In this document: piece by piece, positions 47,488 to 58,559 of the stretch
Layout of the letters: each line of letters opens with the position of its first letter
How positions within the stretch are numbered: position 1 is the first letter of the stretch
Assembly (NCBI GenBank): GCA_963971405.1
Contig: OZ020489.1
Location: 28,794,290-28,858,289 of the forward strand
Direction of reading: 5' to 3'
DNA from: Psococerastis gibbosa
Lineage: Eukaryota; Arthropoda; Insecta; Psocodea; Psocidae
DNA length: 64,000 nt
Translations under genes and position numbers: made by a program
Notes under the pieces: model-generated
Database searches by the model: none
Seen by the model: only the letters and a program-made list of their open reading frames with translations
Told to the model about the DNA's origin: nothing

Positions 47488-48327
47488 AAAGAACCGGTCC
47501 GAGTTTACTCGAACATGCCTTCCAATTTATCAATTAGTAGGGAGAGAAAATGATTAATTTCATGGTAAATAATTTTCCTATGGTTAAATTTCGGATATCA
47601 CGGGGGGGGGGGGGGGGGGTCCACCTGACGTCAATGGAGGTGACGTAAATTCTAGATAGGACAGACCAACACATTACCACACAGCAATAATGGCAGGGCA
47701 CGCAATGCATTTGACCGTGAATTTTCTATCATTTTTTCAAATTTTTTTTTTTGCACAAAAGCAAATAGTTTATTGGGAAAGCAAAATGTCCGGTTTCGTT
47801 ACTCAATTTAACACCTAAAACATGCCTGAAGGTAGTAATCATCGATAGAAAGGTTTCGCAGAAACATTAGTTTTTAGTCATTTTTCATTAAAATTAAGTT
47901 ATTTTTATTTTTTTACTCCCAGAAGCAAACTATCAAGGGGTAAGCGTCCCCCCGCATTTTATCAACACTAATAACGACTAGAATATATGTGAATTTAAAA
48001 GAAATCGTTGGAGCCCTTTTTGAGAAATAATGTTTTTAGACGTTTTTTTGGAGTTTTTTGTGAATAAAACCACCCAAATTGAGTTAGCCCAAAATAAAAG
48101 AAATTGTCCTGAGGTATGATTTTTGTGAACCTACATTGCATCAAAATCGACCGAGTAGTTTGCCCGGAAATCGATGAACAGACAGACAGAGCGACAGACA
48201 GACATTTCGTAAAAACCACTTTTTTGGGTTCCTGGGACCTCAAAACGTGTAAATCCGTTGAAATCTCGGAATCGAAAATTTCGACCATCACAAAGCTTTC
48301 CTTACACTACGTATAAATTGGAAAGCA
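47488..48327 (+). mobile_element. Family X, near-complete copy
   Basis: This 840-bp copy begins AAAGAACCGGTCCGAGTTTA. It then has CATGCCTTCCAATTTATC (the inverse of the far end), a G-run near 47604-47620, GTCCACCTGACGTCA, and the body shared with the other copies. It ends GTATAAATTGGAAAGCA at 48327. Complementary frame 47995-48291 has 98 codons beginning MMVEIFDSEISTDLHVLRSQ. No transposase, reverse transcriptase or pol III box was seen, so the superfamily is unknown and the element must be mobilised by another if mobile. Confidence 0.85.
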
Positions 48328-48364
48328 ACAAAGAAGGTGCTTCTTTTAGGAGTCGGCCTAGCAA

Positions 48365-48765
48365 CAAATTGTCGAAGTGAATAACCTGTGCAATGTGCAT
48401 CCTGCTGCTGTTATACTCGATGGCGGTGCACACTGTACCTGAGAGACTGTCAAAATACCTATTAGAATGTGCTTAACACTTGGAGGTCTGATGGGAGTTT
48501 ATAAGTTAGTGGGGAGCTTGCTGAACAGCTCGGCGCTGTGAACGAATGATCGCCAAAACTGCAGCGAAGCAAATGGCCTACCAGCCAAGGACGGGCGTTG
48601 GCTGAAGAAGACAGCGAAGCCAATGTCAGATTCAGTCCAGGGGTTATCACAGCAGCTACTTGAACTAAGGAATAATAAGATATCACACCTCAGGTTGCAA
48701 AAAGAAGCTAACAGGGTGGCAATAAGCCATCGGCTGCAAACTGGGCCGGTTTCGACCTGGAACAA
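48365..48765 (+). repeat. Dispersed repeat, partner at 57408-57690
   Basis: Shared order with 57408-57690: AATTGTCGAAGTGAATAA, TGTGCATCCTG, GTGGGG, ACGAATGAT, GATTCAGTCCAGGGGTTATC, ACAG, CTACTTGAACTAAGG, AGCCATCGGCTGCA and CCGGTTTCGAC. This copy has a 41-bp retroposon at 48571-48611. No coding motif was recognised, and both ends are undefined. Confidence 0.6.
48571..48611 (+). mobile_element. 41-bp mini-retroposon with 9-bp duplication
   Basis: CAGCGAAGC at 48562-48570 is repeated at 48612-48620. Between them lies AAATGGCCTACCAGCCAAGG, ACGGGCGTTGGCTG and a GAAGAAGA tail. The corresponding repeat at 57 kb lacks this insert. CAGCCAA and TTGGCTG pair as a 7-bp hairpin just before the tail. It is either the extreme 3' end of an RTE-like LINE or a very short SINE. 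Confidence 0.75.
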
Positions 48766-49060
48766 AAACAGTCACACTACTTCACATTTGCTCAGCTAAC
48801 ATTCCGCCACATGACCGTTGAGGGTTCAACCCGGGGGCCACGTGACACCCCCGCGAAGGACAGTACTCACGTTCTGTCCGCCTCACGTGCGCCTCGGCAG
48901 CCGAGCGTCAGGGCCGTCTGCATAGCGGCCACGCCCGAGCCCGACCTTGCTCCCATGCGACCCCTGCACCTTTCCAACATGCACCTGGTACACAAAGAAT
49001 TGGTCCAGTCTAGTGTTGATCTTGTCACGTCCACTGACCCTATGTCACAACCTCACTGTT
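48766..49060. other. GC-rich block
   Basis: 48825-48990 is the most GC- and CpG-rich stretch noticed, with two CACGTG-like sites (near 48839 and 48884). An 83-codon frame at 48811-49062 (+) is unrecognised. GATCTTGTCACGTCCA plus CCTATGTCACAACC (49018-49054) recurs at 49757-49793. It could be a regulatory island or an old element. Confidence 0.3.
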
Positions 49061-50983
49061 AAATTCGGATACTCCTGTGAGGGGCGCACACAGCCCCGAG
49101 CCACTAATATATAGTGGATGCATACAAAGACATCCGGCATGGCAATGACTAGACACTGTGGAAGAGCTAGTTTGCCTCGGTCCGCTAAGTAATGTGCGTC
49201 ATATTAAGACGTTTGGTTGCCGGTATACCAGCCACCAAACGTTCTGGAAACATGACAGTATGAATGTCCACGGATACCAAGAACGTTGTGCAAGTCACCA
49301 GAGGTACATATGCAGCTAACAGAATAGTTTTTATTCGCGTGATCATTTCTATTCGCGGCCTAAACCACTTAGTTGCCGGTCATCCGGCTTTAGGGGGGCC
49401 GGGGCTTTTAACCCCCCTCCCCCTCCAATCCATGATACTTTGAAAATTCGCGTTTTTTGCCAACTTTCAGTGCTGCTTAATATATATATGTATATTTTTT
49501 AAACTCCGGTTTTAATTATTATCGCCAATGGCCTTACTTATTTAGGTCTAGTATAGAAGTCTTACGACAGCCGAAAAAAAAATTCATTTTCAGCGTCAAA
49601 ACTTCCTTGAAAAAATATTCTGAAGCCGCGCCAGCCTGTAACAGTTCTCAAGCGTAGACCTTCAATGGGTTGTCATTTTATTTATTTATTTAACCCACTA
49701 GTAGCCCTATCAAAACGAATAAGGGCAACCAATGCTTCAGTTAGGGTATCCAGTACCGATCTTGTCACGTCCAATGAACCTATGTCACAACCCGGCTGCT
49801 CCGGTTTACAGTTGTATTGAGATAGTGACAAGTGACAGATGTGACTGTTTACTGGTTGACGTGGCAGCTACTTCATAATCCGGACATTTATACAAAATGT
49901 TTTGAATGATGATTATTTTGAAAAGGAACACAAGACAATACAATAAACTCACTGGTTACGCAATGACCGACGAACCTGCAATTGGGGTTAATTTAAACAC
50001 TGTATAGTGTATTAGTTATACCACCCTCACTACCAGTTTCTTATACACAGCATGCTAAATAACTGTGGCCAATTGGTGTTAGTGACGGCCACATGCTTTA
50101 TATCATATATATTTCCTGTCAAATTTTTGACACCCGGTCTTTCCTTCTGGTATTCTCTTATTTCTAGGAGAACGGCACATACACGCACCTGTCTAACCAA
50201 TACAAAAACACATTGAAACAGCTACAAGAGCATGCATACAAATTTCTAACGAAATTTCATTTTGTACAACCCTCGGGTCGACTCCAAACTAAGGTACTCC
50301 CGTGAATGCCCAAAGCCGTACAAATCACATAAAACGACAATAAAATCAATCGAAAAAACCTGTTGCAATACATAATTAAGTATTTATAGTACATGAAATA
50401 GCACCAATCCCCAAATAAAGTATACCCCTACATTGTTCTCACTTAACGGGTTACGGCAACATCGAAATTATAGCCAGTGCACGGAAACTGGACAACAAAT
50501 TAATTGTTCACAGAAATTACAACACCAAAATGATAGGCTATTTCGAATTGGCCAGCAAAATCAATAGCTTCAATAAATAATTGAGCCTTCTCTCTCCAGC
50601 GGCTATTAACTTCTCCAGGAGCAGGTCCTGACCGTAAACTAGTCTGGCCCCACACAGCCAGGCTGGTCACGAATTGGCCAAACTATACCATCTCCCCCCT
50701 TAATCTACAAGATATTGATTGCTATCGATACGATAGTGAGTGTACTTACTGAATATGGGAGGTTCTGTTATGATAGGGCTCTCATGTGTTAATGTACTGT
50801 GTCTAACTTCCGTGTCGTTGAGAGGGTTAATTAAAACAAAAATGGCAATGCATGTTGATTCCTCAAAGAGAACGTGACCTACCCATATTAAGTTCATATT
50901 AAGGGTCATACCAGCCATTAATTCTCCCTATGGGAGGACAAAAAGCAATAGGATTAGAATTGAAGTCATGAAAAGAGGGTTTG
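49061..50983. other. Unassigned segment
   Basis: It contains the second copy of the direct repeat noted at 49018 (49757-49793) and a piece of the 41870/58755 repeat near 50078. C-rich and G-rich runs lie near 49394-49425. No gene was recognised. Confidence 0.4.
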
Positions 50984-51229
50984 GAGTGGAAGAACCATTG
51001 GTGGCTCGGACACGCAAAGCGAATGGATAACAGCAGGTAGACGAGAAAATGGTTGGAGGAAGAAATAGAGGGAAGACATAGAAGTGGAATACCGAGGAAG
51101 ATATACAGACACCAGATAGAAGACGATTTCAGAAGTGATAACCATTATTAGAGAGACAGGAGGGAGTCGATGAGACTTACGTATCCTACCGGGAAACTGG
51201 TGCTGATTATTGATGATGATAAATCTACC
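50984..51229 (+). pseudogene. RTE-like LINE, C-terminal end with (TGA)n tail
   Basis: Frame 50984 reads EWKNHWWLGHAKRMDNSR, a TAG stop, then TRKWLEEEIEGRHRSGIPRK, IYRHQIEDDF, a second stop, and RDRRESMRLTYPTGKLVLII. This is the usual LINE C-terminus (WLGH-xRM, EG-R-GxPR, Q-EDD, DR-E-R). It runs directly into TTGATGATGAT at 51210-51220, a microsatellite tail typical of RTE-clade LINEs with almost no 3' UTR. Two stops make it dead. Confidence 0.75.
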
Positions 51230-52422
51230 TTCGACTATCACGGACTGCTTACAAACAGATCTTAGCTTTGAAAGCAAAGAACTAGCCTTGAGTTACAACT
51301 ACAGCACCAAAACCATTGAAATTTCAGTCACCTGCCACCCACATGCCGCCATTTGCTAGTCCAGCAAGCTATAAACCAGCTGATAGCGATCGGACTTTCC
51401 ATCTATTAGTAACCAGTCGCCACGGACAATAACTTTTAGTACAACCTCGTAATGGAAGAGTACAGCCTACCGCGGCGAGTGGCGTTACATGTAAATAGGT
51501 GCCACGAGAGCTACCTTATGTGTTACTGCGAAACCATGGGAAAATATCTTACCATTACCGTAGGCCACTCTCACAGTAAATTTTCACATCAGCTTGAGAA
51601 CTTGACCTCATTTTATGTTGGCAATGGAAGAGTGAAATTTGGGTTCCGAAGATTTAGGGCCGGTACACATAGACGAATTTTGTCAACTTGCGAATATTTT
51701 TAACGTAGGCGCGTGCTCCAGGCGAGTCGAGAGAAACCCCTCACACGTGTGTGCGGTCGGCTTTACACCAGTGTCAGGTGTCAGGACTCAGGAATCTTCT
51801 GAAGTTGACTCTGTGGTTTTCCAACTACCCATTTGCTACAATGACAAAAAGAATGACGCTCGCACGCTGCATCGTCCGTGTGTACCGAGACTTTAGATGC
51901 CACCAAGTTTGTTATTTAAAATGTCAAGTATTCCAGATTTTAGTCGGACGAAACCGAACCGAAAATACATTAAAACTGATAGAAATCAGCACACCGGACC
52001 GTTTGGCCTTGGTTCTCGGTTCAGGACCGTCACAAAATTACTTCAAGGACAGCGTAATTTGTTAATTGCCCCCCGAAGTGTTGAGCATAAAAATGTATTT
52101 ATTATACTGTAACCTCAATATGACCACGAACAACAACTTAATACTAACTAACTAATAAAGTAAACAAAGCTCGTCAGTAGTACTATAGATGATAGCAATC
52201 TAATTTCGCGATATTTAATTTCCTAGTTTTTAAATGCCATTTTTCATTTTTCAGGTAAGACTAGCAGACGAAATAGCTGCTGCGAGAATAGTCTATCTAC
52301 AGTATCTACAACAGATTTGCTATTGGAAATCTACTGATTAAATACAAAATATGGGACAGTTAGTAAAGGTAAAAGTGGTCATGTATGAACAACTTATTCC
52401 TCCGATGTTATTAGCAACAAAA
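51230..52422. other. Unassigned segment
   Basis: Overlapping frames at 51639-52112 (71-104 codons, +) are unrecognised. AGGGCCGGTACACATAG at 51657 resembles the possible transposon end at 37948. No gene was called. Confidence 0.4.
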
Positions 52423-53268
52423 AAAGAACCGGTCCGAGTTCACTCGAACATGCTTTCCAATTTATCAAAATTATTAGATAGAGAAAATGAGTAATTTCAT
52501 GGTAAATAATTTTCATATGGTTAAATTTCCGATATCTCGGGGGGGGGGGGGGGCGGTTGTCCACCTGACGTCACTGGAAGTGAGGTAAATTCTCGATAGG
52601 TCAAACAAACACATTAATTACCACACAGCAATAATGGCAGGGCATGCAATGCATTTGAGCGCGAATTTTCTATCATTTTTTTCAAAAAATAATTTTTTGG
52701 GCAAAACCAAATATTTTTTTGGGAAAGCAACCTATCCGGTTTCGTTACTCAATTTAACACCTAAAACATGCTTGAAGGTAGAAATCATCGATAGAAAGGT
52801 TTCGCATTTTTTTAGTCATTTTTTCATTAAAATTTAGTTATTTTTATTTTTTTACCCCCAGAAGCAAACTATCAAGGGGCAAGCGACCCCCCGCATTTTG
52901 TCAACATTACTAACGACTACAATCTACGAGAATTTAAAAGAAATCGTTGGAGCCGTTTTTGAGAAATAATTTTTTTAGACGTTTTTTTTGGAGTTTTTTG
53001 AAAATAAAACCCCCCCAAATTGAGTTAGCCCAAAAAAAAAAAAAATGGTCCCGAGGTATGATTTTTGTGAACCTACATGCCAAATTTCACTCAAATCCAC
53101 TGAGTAGTTTGCCCGGAAATCGACGAACAGACAGACCGACCGACATTTTGTAAAAACCACTTTTTTGGGTTCCTGGGACCTCAAAACGTGTAAATCCGTT
53201 GAAATCTCGGAATCGAAAATTTCGACCATCACAAAGCTTTCCTTATACTACGTATAAATTGGAAAGCA
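52423..53268 (+). mobile_element. Family X, near-complete copy
   Basis: This 846-bp copy is collinear with 47488-48327. It starts AAAGAACCGGTCCGAGTTCA, has a G-run at about 52539-52552, and ends GTATAAATTGGAAAGCA at 53268. Near 53079 it reads CATGCCAAATTTCACTCAAA, a stretch shortened in the 47-kb copy. The complementary frame 52975-53232 has 85 codons and again starts MMVEIFDSEISTDLHVLRSQ. No protein or RNA signature of a known superfamily was seen. Confidence 0.87.
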
Positions 53269-54438
53269 AAAAGCAGTTGCCTCTCATCTCCACCATGTGT
53301 TGCCCCATCAGTTTCACAGCTGACAAGGCCGAATTCCCGCGTAGGGGGTGACAAACCAAATAAATTACCCGCAAACACACAGCCCACGACACATGACAAC
53401 GCACACTATAACGGCCTTGGCTGCAACCAGGACGAACCTTCCTTTATGGAATAACGGGTGTCGGTAATGGTATTTTAATAACAATATTATCGTTTATTGG
53501 GGCAGCAGTCGGGTTACATGGAGAATGGAGACCACCACTGATGGCTGCCGGCCAACACTTGTTTACAAGGTTACTTAATAAATACTTAACATGCAGTTAT
53601 CCAGTTAGGATCCGCGTTATATTAATGCAAATGGGAAAATAATTGGGCGCTAGATAGGAGACATGTCTTTTATCCGAAGCAGTCGGGATGAAGTTGTTTG
53701 CTATGTCACTGGGGAAATTGCCCGTTCCCAGCAAATTACATTTTTGACACAGTACTTCGTATAACGCAGACATGCCTATTTAAAATTCATCCATTTTCAC
53801 GTGTAATTTTAAGGATAGTTCCGTCAGAAACATTTGACTTTATGTAGATTCCAATTTTACTGTGTCTAAATCATAAATATCTGTCAGGACAGTTCACAGC
53901 CTTCAGTGCGTCAACGAAAAACTAATTTCGAAATGTTTGTTTCCAATTAACTCGAGATCGGGACCCGCCTTCTAATAACTTAACTGAAAGATTAGCGCCA
54001 TGGCTCTAACGCTCGCCTAAAAATCACATCACTCAAGCTGTACATTCCAACCGATTTTCGGGCTCAGATAATTCAGAAAATCTCCAGAAACCATAGGAAA
54101 TGGATGGAAGACGTCTTAATGGTGAAGTTCAGTGAATAATTACAGGATGCCCCACAGTAGCATCCAGCTACAGAAGAGACCTGTTTCAGAGGGCTCCAAG
54201 AATTTGTGCCCCTAGAGACTAGGAAAGACTTCGGTGACAAAGACCCGCCAAAAACTGCAGGAATACTGAAAAGGTCCCGAGTGGTCCGAAGAAAAGAAAA
54301 AAGTAATTTTACTGATTATAGAAGGATACGCAGTCGATAATTCTAAAATACTAGTAATATGTAATTTAATTTAATTGCAAAAGAATTCAGATATATATGA
54401 TGGAAGATTAGACTCCCGGCTACTCAGCCGTAATCGAT
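53269..54438. other. Unassigned segment
   Basis: No exon, repeat or RNA gene was recognised. Confidence 0.4.
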
Positions 54439-54665
54439 ATGAAAATGTTCACTTCTAAACGTTTCATTAACATCTGCGGTCGACATCTTCAGCCAATCAG
54501 GGATGAGGATGCCTACTCCCCCCCCCCTGTTAGTATAAATAAAAAAGTAAAAATAACATTAGTGCACATTTCCTTGTCAGAACAGAGATACAATCTTAGC
54601 AATCTACGTATACCACCTAAAAATGTGAACCGCAGCTGTTGACGAAACGTGAAGCGCAGATTCTC
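54439..54665. repeat. GACGAAACG-motif element, both arms present
   Basis: The minus-strand motif at 54439-54492 (complement reads CGACCGCAGATGTTAATGAA, then ACGTTTAGAAG) faces the plus-strand motif at 54612-54665 (CCACCTAAAAATGTGAACCG, CAGCTGTTGACGAAACGTG). Between them: CAGCCAATCAGGGATGAGGA, a C-run, TAGTATAAATA and TTAGTGCACATTTCCTTG. This copy shows that the family is an inverted repeat with a TATA-like string inside. Confidence 0.55.
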
Positions 54666-55325
54666 CTGTTCCATCATTAAAATAAAATTATGCAAACTGC
54701 AGATTTACAACGGCAATAACAACTTAACATCTAACTAGCAGGTCAGGCCAGTCAATTACCGAGTTCCCCATAATGACGACGGATATAAGACAACAATATG
54801 AATTACTGCGACATACCGTAACATAGACATAATACTTTGACTCAATAAAACACATGTAATATTATCACACCCATTTCCTTTTTCCTTGAGTGGAAATGGC
54901 AGGCTTGTAGTACAAAATATGTCGGTGTCCTCACCGGTAGGTCAATACCGCACATGGGAATTGAGTATTAGACCTATTGCTAGCGGTTGTCAAATTGTGG
55001 TACTCGTATCCCTAGTGGTACACGACGGCTTCAGGGGGTATAGGAGGAATATTAATGATATTAATATTATTAAGTTTATTAACTTGGGGCCCACAGGTTT
55101 TTTGTATTACAAGGGTATAATTGATAACATTTGTAAATATATTCCTTTGGCGCAGAAAAAATCTATATATTAAATATTTTCTCAATATATTGCACCATGT
55201 CCGGGGTTGGACAAGGAAAGCTAAGTGAAGTGAATATATAATGTAATATTATAAAATATAATAACATATATTATCATATAATAACATATTTATCGACTTC
55301 GATGGCCAGGTGGTAACGTGCTTGC
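54666..55325. other. Unassigned segment
   Basis: GTGGTACTCGTATCCCTAGT, then GGTACACGACGG (54999-55030), resembles short arrays seen in old DNA transposons, but no ends were found. A 95-codon frame at 54886-55173 (+) is unrecognised. Confidence 0.35.
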
Positions 55326-56130
55326 ACTAGATTTTTTTTTTTTTTTTTTTTTGAAAAATTGGCTTAAATTAATGTGGTTTTACGCATTTAGTTAGCAGTA
55401 ATGTTCAGATTTTAAAGGCGAGAAATACAATTGCATATAGGGGTGCTTGATGTAGTGGGGTTTTGCTCATTTTGATAGCAGTAACGTTCTGGTTTTACAT
55501 GCGATGAATTAAGCAGAGGCGGTCCCAGATCTCATGAAAGGGGGAGGCACTTGTCAGTAGCGTAACGATAGGTTTTCGAAGGGGCGGTGTATAATTTGGC
55601 GCCCCTCCACCCATTTTCATAAAAGTGTATAAAATGGGGAAAGCCGTTCTCATGGACGAACGCAGCTTTTACATTAACATTAACGACCTTAGTGTCCTTT
55701 GCGCACCAGCCAGAGGGTTTGGAGGATATGGTGGGGGGCCCGGGGGTCTCCCCCGGGAGAAGATATTTGAAGAATAGGGCTGAAATATTGGGGTTTTACT
55801 CATTTTCAGAGCAATAAGGTTTCTATATTACTGGGAATTAATAAAATTATGCACGAGGGGGGCCCGGGAGAAATATTTGGAAAAATAGGGCTAAGATAAG
55901 TGGGGTTTTGCGCATTTTGAGTTCAGTTAACACTTGGATTTTAGAGGCAAAGAATATAACTTCCTTCCAAAGGGGGGGGGGGGGGCATTGCCCGCAGTGC
56001 CGGTCGCTGCGTCCGCCTCTGGAATTAAGTAGGTAGTTGGAAACAAGGGGGCCCGGGGGTCTCCCCCAGTTGAAAAATTTTGAAAAACAGGCCTGAAATA
56101 GTGGGGTTTTGCGGAGATTAGAATTTACAG
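55326..56130 (+). repeat. G-rich element with repeated internal module
   Basis: The module GTGGGGTTTTGCGCATTTTG with AGTAACGTTC and GGCGATGAATACAATTGCA recurs with variation near 55371, 55458, 55789, 55899 and 56101. Alternating with it are CCCGGGGGTCTCCCCC-type palindromes (near 55740, 55858, 56050) and GAAAAATAGGGCTGAAATA. 55557-55606 matches the hAT MITE at 43862. This suggests an expanded, internally duplicated relative of that element. A T-run starts the block at 55332, and there is a G-run at about 55972-55985. Confidence 0.6.
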
Positions 56131-56199
56131 GCGATGAATACAATTGCACACAATTCGATTAAAATTTATACTTAATCGTAAAATTACATCACTCAATTT

Positions 56200-56340
56200 C
56201 ATGTCTTAGAAAAACAGGGAGATTTTCCGGGACATTTTCCAAAACCGGGAGAATACGGCCTCCCGACAACATTCACCCGGGAGCCGGGAGATTGGGCTGA
56301 AAACCAGGAGCCTCCCGGGTAAACCGGGAGGTATGGCAGA
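56200..56340 (+). repeat. Cluster of CCGGGAG words
   Basis: GGGAGATTTTCCGGGA, AACCGGGAGAATACGGCC, CTCCCG, CACCCGGGAGCCGGGAGATT, CCTCCCGGGTAAACCGGGAG and GTATGGCA occur within 140 bp, many as inverse pairs. Such clusters are typical of the subterminal region of some DNA transposons. No opposite end was located. Confidence 0.45.
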
Positions 56341-57407
56341 CTTACTATAGATATGCCCAGTAACCTATTAGGTACGATTATCTTTAAGATAACAATGTCG
56401 GACTATAGAGAACGCGTCCTTATTCAGATTAGTTTATTTTACTGATTTTTTATGTCTTCTCAATCAGTTATTCATAACATTTATTTATTGGCAGGATATG
56501 ACATCTTCCACTTAGCTCGCTCTCTTTAAAAATATGAAGAAACCAAGTCAACGGTCATTGGTACAAAAGTAACAGCCCAACATCCGTAACAATAAGAGGA
56601 GTTCACCATAATTAAAAACGGCAGAAAACAGTGCAAGTTCCCCCCGAGGCCAAAGAAAGTCGTGTTCCGTAGAAAACAACCGTGCAACCCATCGTTCAAT
56701 TAAAGAAAATAAAGATGTGGCAACACCGCAATGGATCAGAAGCCACAATAACAATCAGGAGAGGGGGGGGGGGGGAATCTCTACCCGGGGGACACAATTA
56801 AAAATGGAAGAAAACAGTATAAAATGTTTCATCAAGCCCATCAGAGGCCTTGCTCCATAAATAATTAACAAAACAATACTAGGTTTCAACACTGCGGGAA
56901 AGGTGTGGGTGATACAAACAGAATCATTCTCGCATCATCGAAATCATCATCATTACTGATCAGTAAAGGTCGCTATTGGATCAATGTGTTTGTGCGGCTA
57001 TGTTGCAATTGCACATAAGACTATGCCAAACGGGAAAACAATGTTAAAAAGTAGGCTGGTCATTTCTATGCCAACTCATGGCGAATAATAGCATGTTCCC
57101 ATGGCTGCTCAATGATCATATCAACTACAAACACTAGCAATGAAGCCGCCTTGTCAATCTCTCCATCATTGACTTAGCTTAAAAGACTTGGGATTAGTAT
57201 TATAGAAATATAATGGGGTGAAGGTCCGATACACCTTACATTATATTGGAGTTGCTACGTTTAAACCTATTATATTATACAACTCCGGGACATTGTTATT
57301 TGAAGTTGGACCACCTAGCATTTTAAGTGTTAATTTTTTTTCATAAAGTTCTGATTTAATTAGAACGAAATTGAGGAAACCCAGTGTCTCTTACTGGAAT
57401 CTCACTT
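56341..57407. other. Unassigned segment
   Basis: ATTAAAAACGGCAGAAAACAG near 56611 and ATTAAAAATGGAAGAAAACAG near 56797 form a short direct repeat offset by about 186 bp. A G-run is at 56764-56775. No gene was recognised. Confidence 0.4.
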
Positions 57408-57690
57408 TCAGCAATTCGTCAAAGCGAATAATCTGAACACTGTGCATCCTGTAGATGCGATGGAAGATGGCAAGTTTGTGGGGCTGATGTTGAGTGTCTA
57501 CGCTACGGAGACGAATGATACCCGAAGCAAAAAACCGGATTTAGTCCAGGGGTTGACACAGCTACCTGAGCTGAGGAAAGGTGTAACCAGACAGACAGAA
57601 TGTTAAACGTCAGATTACGGCAAAGCCAAAAGCCAATAGGCTGCAGTACGGGCTACCAAACGGTCAAACCCGACCGGCTTCGTCATAAGA
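57408..57690 (+). repeat. Dispersed repeat, partner at 48365-48765
   Basis: It carries the same landmarks as 48365-48765 (CAATTCGTCAAAGCGAATAA, GTGCATCCTG, GTGGGG, ACGAATGATA, GATTTAGTCCAGGGGTTGAC, GCCAATAGGCTGCAG, CCGACCGG) but lacks the 41-bp insert. It thus shows the empty form of that insertion site. Confidence 0.6.
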
Positions 57691-58559
57691 GGGGGAAAAG
57701 CTGTAGCCGCAGAGCTTGACGACACGACTGGAGTGAATACTCAATTTAAACCACGGCCCGCTAGCCCGGATAGTTTTACCTCATTAATAATTATGGGGCT
57801 GTGTTCCAAATAAAAATAAATAAATAAAAAAAAGCAACAGGATAAACAATGCCCAAATGCCAAATGAAAACCGCTTAGAAAGTCAATCTGTAGCTCATGC
57901 AAATAGCTCATGCAATGCACATGGAAATAATGCGTGGCTTATCGTACGTACGTGCGTAGTCATGAATACAAAGGACAAACGATTTGACATGAGAAAGCTC
58001 CAGTTATTAGGGCAGACAAAAGCCGTTGTAATAATGACAAATGGCAGCCTTTGACAGTGTAATCACGCGGGGATAGGCCGCACTCTGTTTACATAACCGT
58101 GGACGCTAAACACTACCTTCGCCACTATCCAAAGATACCCGCGGGGGGCCCATAGTTCGTTGACTGTATTATCATTATGTCGATCAAATAGGCTACATGG
58201 GAATAATCCAATAGAATTAACATAACTAATCCCATTAGGATTGTTTTAGTGTACCTGTATTATAATACAAGAGGACGATTTTGGGTTTTTTAAAAACTTA
58301 CACCCTTCAATGAGAAAGTCTCTCCCAAAATATTAACAATAAATTACTTATGGAACTTACTAGTAGGCTACTTAGAATCTTACATTTATCACAAGTAAAG
58401 ATAGACTTGAGAAACAACTGAACGGCGAAAACGGGTGTACAAAAATCAAATTCCTTCAAAGCCATAATATTTATCACAATCACCGATTACACAGTTATTG
58501 AATTTGATTTTGAAAAAAAAAAATAGTAATAACGGACACTGGGATCGTCAGTTGAAATG
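57691..58559. other. Unassigned segment
   Basis: A-rich runs near 57810-57833; nothing else was recognised. Confidence 0.4.

Noticed and set aside
47488-48327. Family X as an LTR or a SINE
   Set aside because: No TG...CA ends with direct terminal repeats, no pol III boxes and no tail; the ends are partly inverted.
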